DNA from: Marinobacter sp. LV10R510-11A
GTDB lineage: Bacteria; Pseudomonadota; Gammaproteobacteria; Pseudomonadales; Oleiphilaceae
DNA length: 64,000 bases
Direction: 5' to 3'
Assembly (NCBI RefSeq): GCF_900215155.1
Contig: NZ_LT907980.1
Span: 3,100,001-3,164,000, forward strand
Of this stretch, positions 1-7,476 are shown one piece after another. Each line of letters opens with the position of its first letter. Within the stretch, counting starts at the first letter, position 1. The position numbers were made by a program, and so were the translations under genes. The notes beneath the pieces were generated by a model. That model was not told where the DNA came from. It searched no databases and worked only from the letters and a program-made list of their open reading frames with translations.

Positions 1-479
1 CCTTCGGGGCCGATGATGCTGCACAGCATGGGGTGGATATTGCGCTCGGCGTAAATCTCTTCCAGCAGATCCCGGCCGTCGCCCTCGTAATACCAGGCCA
101 AATAGGCCGGTGGCTCCATGTTAAACGGCGCGCCGGAATAGAGCGGCAGAGCAGGTATGGTGCCCTGATCGTAACCCACCCACGTGTAACCAGCCGGGTA
201 TTTTCCACCACTTACCGCGTCCATAATTTCAAACGGCGGAACCAGCTCGTTAGGCTCGTAATAACGCAGCTGAATATCACCGCCTGAAATGGCTTTCAGA
301 TTTTCTGTCAGATGCTTTACCGGCGTTGTTAGGCCTATAAGATGCGAGGGAAACGCCAAAGGCACCTGCCAGCGAATTTTCTCTGCAGCCAAAGCATTGC
401 TGCTGACCATGGCGCCTGTCATAAACGCCGCAGCAGTAATACCTAGAGTCAAACCCGATAGCTTATGTTTGATAGACAT
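1..479 (-). CDS. TRAP transporter substrate-binding protein, DctP type (partial, runs off the left edge)
   Basis: The first 159 residues are present and the C-terminus lies outside the window. The frame opens with ATG at 479-477 behind an AAGGA ribosome site. It has a Sec-type signal peptide (charged MSIKHK start, hydrophobic core, cleavage near SNALA-AEK). The mature part begins with a typical DctP pattern (IRWQVPLAFPSHL, then GGDIQLRYYEPNELVPP and GDGRDLLEEIYAERNI). DctP proteins are periplasmic receptors that pass organic acids to a DctQM membrane pair powered by an ion gradient; the dctQM genes would be expected just outside the window. It lies downstream of, and on the same strand as, a sigma54 activator, and has a candidate sigma54 promoter. 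The substrate is not visible; 3-hydroxybutyrate or a related acid is inferred from the neighbouring hydrolase only. Confidence 0.85.
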   Translation of the reverse strand, partial: MSIKHKLSGLTLGITAAAFMTGAMVSSNALAAEKIRWQVPLAFPSHLIGLTTPVKHLTENLKAISGGDIQLRYYEPNELVPPFEIMDAVSGGKYPAGYTWVGYDQGTIPALPLYSGAPFNMEPPAYLAWYYEGDGRDLLEEIYAERNIHPMLCSIIGPE

Positions 480-487
480 GAAGATGA

Positions 488-501
488 TCCTTCTTGTTGT
501 T
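488..501 (-). promoter_or_regulatory. Ribosome site with AAnAAnAA (CA) motif before the TRAP gene
   Basis: On the minus strand the leader reads AACAACAAGAAGGA just before the start codon, so an A-rich triplet pattern runs directly into the Shine-Dalgarno sequence. In pseudomonads the Hfq/Crc complex binds AAnAAnAA motifs at ribosome sites and represses translation when preferred carbon sources are present. Whether this organism uses Crc that way is inference. The leader of the 3HB-oligomer hydrolase has nearly the same element. Confidence 0.45.
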
Positions 502-537
502 GTAGTTGGCCCGGAGCTCTTTGGCCCGGCAGGCCTG

Positions 538-554
538 GGCTAACATTCCGCCAA
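538..554 (-). promoter_or_regulatory. Candidate sigma54 (-24/-12) promoter of the TRAP gene
   Basis: The minus strand reads TTGGCGGAATGTTAGCC. The GG and GC dinucleotides are separated by exactly 10 bases and the TTGGC of the -24 box is intact; the -12 box is TTAGC instead of TTTGC/TTGC. It would give a leader of roughly 48 bases. The adjacent sigma54 activator gene makes the site plausible. Confidence 0.45.
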
Positions 555-784
555 AAAACACAGAAACAAAGATGGCAATGGTAAATCGGGGGTCCTACTT
601 TTGGCGCCAGCCTTTGTTTTCTGCGCTGTTCTGACGTCCTGCCTTTCGGATTTAGCAGAAACTATGCCAATAACTTTTTTTGTAGAATTATCAAATAGAT
701 AAAATTTAGAGAGGGGTGGATAGAAATATAGATGTCCGTAAAACAAGACAGTATAACACCTTGGCCGTATGTACTTGTACTGAC

Positions 785-803
785 TTCAAGACACTTGTCT
801 GAA
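785..803. repeat. Inverted repeat just beyond the sigma54 regulator gene
   Basis: AGACA-CT-TGTCT (789-800) is a perfect 5-base inverted repeat, extended outward by TTC/GAA with one unpaired base. It is not followed by a T tract on either strand, so it is not a convincing terminator. It lies about 250 bases upstream of the candidate -24/-12 promoter of the TRAP gene and could be an upstream activator site for the regulator. The rest of 480-805 holds no gene I can support. Confidence 0.25.
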
Positions 804-805
804 TA

Positions 806-2251
806 TCAGGACATTTTTGCCAATTTCTCGTAAAACACTGAGCGTGAGATACACAGTAGCCTGGCAGCCTTGGTACGGTTACCCCGGCTTGCGACCAGCG
901 CCTCTTTCACCGCCTGAGCCTCTGCCTCTGCCAAGGTTTCAGCCAAAGGCCTGACTGGGCGGGATGCGATCTGAGAGGGCGGGCGCACCCCAACCCGGGG
1001 CAGCACTTTGAACATCGCATCGGCATCCAGCGCGCCACCCTCCTCACTCATGGTCAGGGCTCTCTCCAGCACATTACGCAGCTCGCGGATGTTCCCGGGC
1101 CAATCATAACTGGCCAGCGCTGTCACGCCGGCATCGGTAATTTCCGCCCGCATGTTCAGCCCCGCGCTGATTTCCCAGAGCAGCGTTTCACACAGCAACC
1201 CGAGATCAACGAGACGATCCCTCAGAGGTGGTATGGGGATTTCCAGCACGTTGAGCCGGTAATACAGATCCGAGCGGAAACTGCCATCGGCAATCATGGC
1301 TTCGAGATTTCGGCTGGTTGCTGCGATGACCCGGACATCCACCGAGGTAATCGTGTTGGACCCCAGAGGTTCGACCTCCCCTTCCTGCAGGGCCCGCAAC
1401 AGCTTAGCCTGCAGCGGCAAAGGCATATCGCCGACTTCGTCCAGGAACAGCGTACCGCCGTTAGCGAGCTGGAACTTTCCTTCCCGGAGCTTACGGTCAG
1501 CGCCGGTAAAGGCGCCTGGCGCCACGCCGAAGAACTCGGCTTCCAGAAGGTTATCCGGGATGGCCGCCACGTTCACGCCCACAAACGGCTTTTCTGCGCG
1601 ACTGGAGACAGAGTGAATTGCCTGAGCCAATACCTCTTTGCCGGTACCGGTCTCCCCAAGCAACAGCACTGCCATCTCCCGGCCCGCAGCCAAGCGGGCA
1701 CGACGCTTGACCTCAAGAGCTCCAGGGCTTGCGCCGACAAAATCCGCGAGACTGTATCGCGTGCTCCTCGCTTTCTTTGCCAACGCCTTGCGGGCGGCAG
1801 CCAAATCCTGGTGCAGCCGCCGGTATTTGCTTACCAACGGCGTGAGGGGTTGCAGATCGTCGTACAACACAAATGCCACGGCGCCGACGATTTCGCCTAA
1901 CTCATCGTAATAGGGCAGCCTGGTAACCACGAGTTGTTGTTGCTGGTATTCCATAATGTCTAGCAACAGCGGCTTACCGGTTTCTACTACCTCTGGCATC
2001 CGGGTTTCGGGAATCACCTGTCGCACCGGGCGGCCGATTGCACTGGCCGGATCTTTCATGCCAAGCAACTGGGAATAGCTGTTGTTTATCCAGGTAATTC
2101 GGGCCTCGCGATCAACAGCGATCGCTCCGGCACTGACTTCTTCAAACAAGGGAAAAAGCGCTTCAATTAGGTCGCGGGTCAGCCCACTTTTGTTTTTCTC
2201 ACCAAACAGCTCTGTCATGTAACGCGTACCGCCGGGGTCAATAACACTCAT
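806..2251 (-). CDS. Sigma54-dependent transcriptional activator with PAS domain (HbcR-like)
   Basis: About 481 residues in three parts. An N-terminal PAS-type sensor (about residues 20-130, with WINNSYSQLLG) comes first. A central AAA+ domain follows, with Walker A GETGTGKE, the sigma54-contacting GAFTGA loop, and Walker B GGTLFLDEVGD. A C-terminal Fis-type helix-turn-helix (NRTKAARLLCISRSVFYEKL) ends it. All parts needed to activate RpoN polymerase are present. The start at 2251 is preferred: it has AGGG 8 bases upstream, whereas an ATG at 2275 has no ribosome site and lies in a hairpin. It sits between a 3HB-oligomer hydrolase and a TRAP receptor, both with candidate -24/-12 promoters. In Pseudomonas aeruginosa the PAS-containing activator HbcR (PA2005) controls 3-hydroxybutyrate use; an equivalent role is inferred. 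Confidence 0.9.
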   Translation of the reverse strand: MSVIDPGGTRYMTELFGEKNKSGLTRDLIEALFPLFEEVSAGAIAVDREARITWINNSYSQLLGMKDPASAIGRPVRQVIPETRMPEVVETGKPLLLDIMEYQQQQLVVTRLPYYDELGEIVGAVAFVLYDDLQPLTPLVSKYRRLHQDLAAARKALAKKARSTRYSLADFVGASPGALEVKRRARLAAGREMAVLLLGETGTGKEVLAQAIHSVSSRAEKPFVGVNVAAIPDNLLEAEFFGVAPGAFTGADRKLREGKFQLANGGTLFLDEVGDMPLPLQAKLLRALQEGEVEPLGSNTITSVDVRVIAATSRNLEAMIADGSFRSDLYYRLNVLEIPIPPLRDRLVDLGLLCETLLWEISAGLNMRAEITDAGVTALASYDWPGNIRELRNVLERALTMSEEGGALDADAMFKVLPRVGVRPPSQIASRPVRPLAETLAEAEAQAVKEALVASRGNRTKAARLLCISRSVFYEKLAKMS

Positions 2252-2264
2252 TATGAAAGCCCTA

Positions 2265-2285
2265 ACACCCGGCATTGCCGGGTGT
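2265..2285. repeat. Perfect 10-bp inverted repeat before the sigma54 regulator
   Basis: ACACCCGGCA-T-TGCCGGGTGT is a perfect 10-base palindrome with one central base. It lies between the hydrolase stop (2357) and the regulator start (2251). With no T tract after it, it may be a weak terminator, an RNA processing hairpin, or an operator for autoregulation. The upstream alternative ATG of the regulator falls inside it, which argues against that start. Confidence 0.5.
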
Positions 2286-2356
2286 GTTGTCGGAAGTATA
2301 TGGCCCTCTCAGCAGACTGAGCAAATGAGAGGGCGCGCGCGATGACTTAAATGTAC

Positions 2357-4346
2357 TTATTCCGGGATGATTAACTCACCATTAACCAGGCTAATGCGAT
2401 CCGTTTCTAACGGTACTGGCGCTATCACTGGCAGGTTGCTCTCGGCCAGCGCTGTAGCTTGGTCGGCACGTGGCGTAGCACGGACTACCTGGCTTGGCGG
2501 TAGCGGCTTTTGGATGGTCAAGTGATCCCACATCAACTCCAGAGCCTGGATATAGTAGTGATGCAATGGCACGTAGCTATCAGCAATACCTGGGAAACCG
2601 TTCAGAACGTCAAGATGGTGAGCATTAAGCACTTCGTAGTAACGAAGCCCGCTGTTTGTACCCTCCACCAATTGGTTAAACCCAAAGTAAGGCCGCGATG
2701 TGTGGTTGATGGGCAGAATAGCGTCGGCCCGACCAGTCACAAACACAGCGGGCTTGCCCTGAAGATCCCCGGTGGCTCTGACTTCTTCGATGCCCGCAGC
2801 GACTGCGTCAGCAAGCTCTGCGTCAGTACCCGTCAACGGATCTTCTGTGATGGCATCGCGACCCAAGGCCAGGCCGTGCAGACACAACAAGGCATCAAGA
2901 CCATAATCCGCCAGGCCGCTGCTACGGGATATGCTGGTAGTCAGTAGCGTCGGTTGCAGCCATGCTGAGCCCGCACACACGGTCCTCAACACTGGCGCGG
3001 CCATAAGAGTTAACATAGGTCATCGCTATAGCTTGGGATACATTCAACCCAAAGTGCACCGGCGCCAGCCTGTTCTGCTCAGGCTGGATGCCAAAGTCCT
3101 CATTCAGAATACGCAACGCATCGGTGGCACGCTCCTCAGTGGTGGTGCCTTCGACCAGCCCTTTGAGCCCCAATGAAGTACAGATATTCTCGTCGGTGGT
3201 CGGATCATTGAACGTAGCTTTCATCGGAGCTGAATCAAGGGCCGGCGCCAGATTGGCACAACCCTGGTATACGGTCAGAGCCGTAGTGTATTCGAGCAGG
3301 CTTCTGCTGTGCTCCGTGATAGGTGTGTTATCACCTTGGTTAATGGTGAACCCGGTATTCACTGTTGGGTTTACATTGGGCTCGGACACCGCCACGCCGT
3401 CGATCAGACCTTTCGTATCCTGCTCTGCTGCGCGAACCGATGCGCCGCCACCATTGGAAACACTGGAGGCGATTACCAGCGTGTTTTCAGGCGTGATGGG
3501 ATCAACGTTGTTGTCGCCATCGAATTGCTCGTTGAGTGCCCAGAACCCGAACTCTACAGACTGCAGAACGTGGCGTCCCCAGTCAGCTTCCGGATTGGCT
3601 TTTGAGTGTGCTTGTTTCCAGGCGAAACGGTTGGGCGACTCAGCGTTATAATCACTCCGTTCTGCATCCGTCAGATCCGCGCGAAACTGTACAGATTCGT
3701 CGGCCTCAGTAAGGGTGCCATCAATTTTCTGGGCGGCGTTGGTTTTGAGGTTATGCGAACCCGTGCCAGTACCCTTATCGGTGTAGACCACGGCACAGCC
3801 CTTCTTCAGCCCCCACTCGCCGGCTGTGCCAATAGCACCGTAAACCCCCCGGGAGCCGGAAGAAGGCGCGGTGATCATGCACGGGCTCTGCGGATCGAAA
3901 CTGACAGGCACCTGAGCCATAACGGTAACGGGCACGTCGTTGCCGGGTACTGTCATGAAGGCAATGTACTCATGCCCTGGGATTTTCCCTTCGGTGTCAT
4001 TGTCCACGCCGGGGCCGAAGAATTCGCCATAACCGCCACCATCGGATGTATCGACCAGTGCACGGTAGTTGTTATAGATCGCAAGCTTCCGCAATTCGGC
4101 GGAGGTCGGATTGAGAGGTTCTGCAAAATCTGGTGCCGGGCCATCGCGCAAGCCGTTGGCGCCCAGGCCTACAGTCAGAAGATCATCGGTAATACCATCG
4201 TATTGAGCGTGCTGGATTTCGCCCTGGATGAACGTCGGCTTCTGATTTACAACAGGCGGACTATCATCATTGTTGCTACTGCTATTACAGGCACTCAGGG
4301 CAAAGCCTGTAGCGCCGATCAGCGTACAGATCATGATACGTTTCAT
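2357..4346 (-). pseudogene. 3-hydroxybutyrate oligomer hydrolase, split by a frameshift near 2928
   Basis: The reading frame from 4346 (ATG behind AAGGAACG) encodes a lipoprotein-type signal (LSAC lipobox near residue 20), a mature region, and the family's nucleophile motif SSVSNGG. It stops at 2922 after YQHIP. The other frame then carries the C-terminal third, with [10 protein letters not shown] and [13 protein letters not shown], likely holding the Asp and His of the triad. Joining at the C3 run (2926-2928; one C too many) gives about 660 residues, near the usual length for enzymes that cut 3HB oligomers from polyhydroxybutyrate into monomers. The two halves overlap by 95 bases but the second has no ribosome site of its own, so two separate proteins are unlikely. 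Either a real null mutation or a sequence error. Confidence 0.85.
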
Positions 4347-4351
4347 GGTCG

Positions 4352-4367
4352 TTCCTTATTTGTTGTT
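4352..4367 (-). promoter_or_regulatory. Ribosome site with AAnAAnAA (CA) motif before the 3HB-oligomer hydrolase
   Basis: The minus strand reads AACAACAAATAAGGAA just before the start codon. The stretch TACAACAACAA is shared, at the same place, with the TRAP gene leader near 495-504. This fits joint post-transcriptional control, for example Hfq/Crc catabolite repression. Confidence 0.45.
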
Positions 4368-4406
4368 GTAAGAACGGGCCGGGACCACGACCCGAACCAA
4401 ACGACA

Positions 4407-4423
4407 TGCGTTTCCTGTGCCAT
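4407..4423 (-). promoter_or_regulatory. Candidate sigma54 (-24/-12) promoter of the 3HB-oligomer hydrolase
   Basis: The minus strand reads ATGGCACAGGAAACGCA: a perfect TGGCAC -24 box, then GC exactly 10 bases after GG, followed by A. Only the TT before GC is not conserved. It predicts a leader of about 50 bases. The rest of 4347-4691 is A+T-rich, divergent promoter space with no gene visible. Confidence 0.5.
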
Positions 4424-4707
4424 GATTGTATCTATTTGTTTTTATTTGTTTTGTTAGGTTTTCTTTACGCGGAAGAGAGCATTCGTCCATGCTTCCGGAC
4501 AGTTCCACTCTCGCTGGAGTTCGTATCCGCAACGAAACACCCTGTTGTAAGGGTTACTACTACGGCCATGTACTGTAATCCGGACACCGTCAGGATTGTC
4601 GGACAGCCGACTAAAGCGACACAAGTCTGACTCTACCCGTAGAACGTAGATCCTTAATCTTAATGTTGGGGGACACAGAGGACGATTAATCTTTGAGAAC
4701 TGATGGA

Positions 4708-5604
4708 ATGCTAAAAAGCCTTGTTGGTATGGGTACAATGGTGAGCGCACTCTTGCTGGGTGGCTGCGCGAGTTATCACAATGCGCCCACGGAATCTGTC
4801 GCTTTAGAAGACACAACGTTCACCGTGAACCATGGCGTGCATTTCTCGCCTGAGGACTGGCCTGAAGCACTCTATGGCGATCTTTACCTGCCTGAGGGTA
4901 AGCGGCTTCGCCCTGTTGTGCTGATGGTGCACGGTGGCGGCTGGGAGGGTCGCTCCCGGGGCGATATGAGTTGGATTGCCGAGGAACTGGCCAGTCACGG
5001 CTTTGCGGTTTTCAATATCGATTACCGCTTCGCGCCCGAGCATATATTCCCAGCCCAGCTACACGATCTGCAGATAGCTCGCACCTGGCTAAATGATCAT
5101 GCCGAGCAATATCGATTGAATGTGTCTCAGGTAAGCGGGTTTGGCTTTTCTTCCGGCGCGCACCTGATCGCTCTGATGGCACTCGTAGCCAGCTCAGACC
5201 ATGCCGAGGCGCTGAACCAGCCGTACGGTGGCCCCGAAACGGCTCTTAGCGCCGTGGTAGCGGGCGGCACGCCGGCCGACCTGACAACCTTTGGTTCCGG
5301 CAAGCTCATACGGCAGTTTCTGGGAGGCACAAAACAAGACATTCCCGACACCTACCGCGCGGCGTCTCCCATCACATATGTCACCGGTAATGCGCCGCCG
5401 TTCTTCCTGTTCCACGGCAACATGGACAATCTGGTACCTTTTCGGCAATCCAGAAAACTGCACGAAACCCTGCTGGCCAATGGGGTTGAAAGCGAGCTGT
5501 TTGAAATACGTCTACGCGGCCACATTACCAGCTTTCCCACTGCCGGCAGTGCCGTTGACAAAGCAACGGGTTTTCTGGTGCGACATCACAAGAACCCGCG
5601 CTGA
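4708..5604 (+). CDS. Alpha/beta-hydrolase lipoprotein (esterase/lipase, HGGG type)
   Basis: About 298 residues. The N-terminus is a lipoprotein signal (LLLGGC lipobox), so the enzyme is likely anchored to a membrane facing the periplasm. The fold shows the oxyanion motif VHGGGW (about residues 75-80) and the nucleophile elbow GFSSG (about 149-153), with FLFHGNMDNLVPF carrying the acid and RGHITSFP the likely histidine. This is the pattern of BD-FAE/hormone-sensitive-lipase-like carboxylesterases. ATG at 4708 is taken as start; a TTG at 4693 is in frame with AGAGGA upstream and cannot be excluded. It is divergent from the 3HB-oligomer hydrolase. The substrate is unknown. Confidence 0.8.
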   Translation: MLKSLVGMGTMVSALLLGGCASYHNAPTESVALEDTTFTVNHGVHFSPEDWPEALYGDLYLPEGKRLRPVVLMVHGGGWEGRSRGDMSWIAEELASHGFAVFNIDYRFAPEHIFPAQLHDLQIARTWLNDHAEQYRLNVSQVSGFGFSSGAHLIALMALVASSDHAEALNQPYGGPETALSAVVAGGTPADLTTFGSGKLIRQFLGGTKQDIPDTYRAASPITYVTGNAPPFFLFHGNMDNLVPFRQSRKLHETLLANGVESELFEIRLRGHITSFPTAGSAVDKATGFLVRHHKNPR

Positions 5605-5613
5605 AAGCGGAAA

Positions 5614-5976
5614 CTACCCTATCCGGATAAACGGAAGCAGGCTAAACCCAGCAATCACAACAATAGCCAGGCAGGCTGCCAGCGTGCGCATCGGTTTATG
5701 CCGCAACATGTACGAGATGCCGCCGCCCTCGCCCTGTAGGCGCCATGCCTCATAGGCTTCACGCTGGCTTTGCATTCGTTGGCGCTGGTACTCCTGCAGT
5801 ATAATTCTGGCTCTTTCAGCCTCTTCCGTATCGTGCACCCAAAAGCCACCCATGCTGATGCCCCAGCGGCTTGGCGGGGTTTCGTAAAAGCGCACCTCGT
5901 GATCATCGAATAAAGCCCGTATTTCATCGGCTTCGTCATCGGGCATGTGGCGCAGATTCATCAGGTGGTGGGGCAT
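5614..5976 (-). CDS. DUF6164 family protein with C-terminal membrane segment
   Basis: 120 residues. The N-terminal half is soluble (NLRHMPDDEADEIRALFDDH, then FYETPPSRWGISMGGFWV), a pattern I recognise from small DUF6164 proteins of gammaproteobacteria. A basic linker (RHKPMRT) leads to one hydrophobic helix (LAACLAIVVIAGFSLLPFI) that would anchor it in the inner membrane. Its function is unknown. It is convergent with the lipoprotein esterase (9 bases between stop codons) and divergent from the DUF2868 gene. Confidence 0.75.
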   Translation of the reverse strand: MPHHLMNLRHMPDDEADEIRALFDDHEVRFYETPPSRWGISMGGFWVHDTEEAERARIILQEYQRQRMQSQREAYEAWRLQGEGGGISYMLRHKPMRTLAACLAIVVIAGFSLLPFIRIG

Positions 5977-6063
5977 GAAGGCTCGTTGTCTGGTATCGGA
6001 CGGGGTAATACCGATATCCTAACACCAAAGACCCACAGACCGAATTCACAACCGGAAGCGTTC

Positions 6064-7476
6064 ATGACAGATCATTCCCTCCGCCTACTGCTGGATTTTG
6101 ATGCCTGCGCCCAAAGAGACAACGGGCAGGCCCCAGCATTTTTGCACCGGCGGGATCGCAAATTTGCGCTAACATGCGAACAGCAAGGCGTCGCACCCAG
6201 CCCAAAACGCTGGATGGCCCATATGAATCATCTCAGCGGCCCTGGCGCAGGTGTCGCCCCTTCAGCGCGCACTCTGGGTTTCTGGCGCCGGATCAACAGC
6301 GGTTTTATGGTTGCGGGTGCCGTACTCGGTTTACTGGCCATGCTCGGCTTACTGTTCTACGACGGCGGCCAGCGTATCAACGTAACCGTTATTCTGGCCT
6401 TTGTGGCCTTCCAGCTTCTACTGGCGCTACTGACCACGGCTCAGTCACTGGCCGGCTGGCAACCATGGCGCGCGCTGCTCCGGCGTTTCCGAAACAACCC
6501 GGAAGCCGCCGTTTCGATAAAGCTGCAACCGGTGCTGATGGCGCGGGCCGCGCAGCTTGGCGGGCTATGTTTTGCGCTGGCCGGCTTGGTAACTTTGCTC
6601 GTTATGGTGGTGCTGCAGGATCTCGCATTTGGCTGGAGCACCACGCTCGAAACCGATGCCAGCAGCTATCACCGCCTAATCACAACCATAGCCACACCCT
6701 GGGCTTGGCTGTGGCCAGCCGCCGCGCCTGAATTTCCACTGGTGGAGGCAACCCGGTTTTTTCGTGCCAGCACAGGAGAAGGCACCATGAACCCAGCCCG
6801 ATGGGGCCAGTGGTGGCCTTTCATCGCTATGCTCTGGACAACCTGGGCGCTGCTGCCTCGGCTCGTTCTTTACGTGCTGGCGGGCGCACTCATTCGGCGT
6901 AAAGCTCGGCATCTACTGGCCAGCCACCCAGCAAGGCGCGCGTTGATGTACCGTATGGAAACACCGGCTCTTGATACTGGCAACGACCACAACGATGCCT
7001 CAGATCAGCCAAACACCGACACTCATTTGAACCTGCAGCCATTACCAGACGCTCGCACTGTCTTGTGCTGGGCTGGCGCCGGTGACCCTGAGCTGCCAGA
7101 TGCGCTCAGTACGGGCAAAAGCCTAGTCGCCAAAGCGGGCGGCAGGATGACTCTGGCGCAAGACCAGCAGACACTGGAGCAGGTAGCCGCGCAACTGGCA
7201 CAGGAACCTTGCCGCTCTGTTCTTCTGGTTACCCGCAGCTGGGAGCCGCCCACAGGGGAACTGGAAGATTTTCTAATAAGTGCGAGTAAACTCTGGCCAA
7301 AGGGAGCGCAGATCGTTCTAGTGCCCTTGGCTACTCACATCGAGCGGGAGCCAGATGCGCATCAAGTTCAGCAATGGCTCAGATTTGCCAAGCGGGCCGG
7401 GCCGGAGTTTATAACGGTCAGCCTTATACCGGCTCACGGGGCCGTTCCCGACATGGACGGGGGAGTTATGGAATGA
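6064..7476 (+). CDS. DUF2868 membrane protein, partner of a DUF3482 GTPase
   Basis: 470 residues. The start at 6064 follows GGAAG with 5-base spacing; the frame is open further upstream but has no ribosome site there. It has a soluble N-terminus, hydrophobic segments around residues 85-105, 110-130, 165-190 and 255-285, and a C-terminal soluble domain (LLVTRSWEPPTGELEDFL). The layout fits DUF2868 proteins, which in pseudomonads and relatives sit directly before a DUF3482 GTPase. Here the stop overlaps the next start (ATGA), so the two are probably translated together. The biochemical role is unknown. Confidence 0.8.
   Translation: MTDHSLRLLLDFDACAQRDNGQAPAFLHRRDRKFALTCEQQGVAPSPKRWMAHMNHLSGPGAGVAPSARTLGFWRRINSGFMVAGAVLGLLAMLGLLFYDGGQRINVTVILAFVAFQLLLALLTTAQSLAGWQPWRALLRRFRNNPEAAVSIKLQPVLMARAAQLGGLCFALAGLVTLLVMVVLQDLAFGWSTTLETDASSYHRLITTIATPWAWLWPAAAPEFPLVEATRFFRASTGEGTMNPARWGQWWPFIAMLWTTWALLPRLVLYVLAGALIRRKARHLLASHPARRALMYRMETPALDTGNDHNDASDQPNTDTHLNLQPLPDARTVLCWAGAGDPELPDALSTGKSLVAKAGGRMTLAQDQQTLEQVAAQLAQEPCRSVLLVTRSWEPPTGELEDFLISASKLWPKGAQIVLVPLATHIEREPDAHQVQQWLRFAKRAGPEFITVSLIPAHGAVPDMDGGVME

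Noticed and set aside
540..746. A 68-residue minus-strand frame upstream of the TRAP gene
   Set aside because: No ribosome site, no recognisable family, and it covers the space where the TRAP promoter should lie.
2922..3016. Programmed frameshifting in the 3HB-oligomer hydrolase
   Set aside because: ATC CCG TAG C is not a recognised +1 slip site and no stimulatory hairpin or internal ribosome site is evident; the family is normally one frame.
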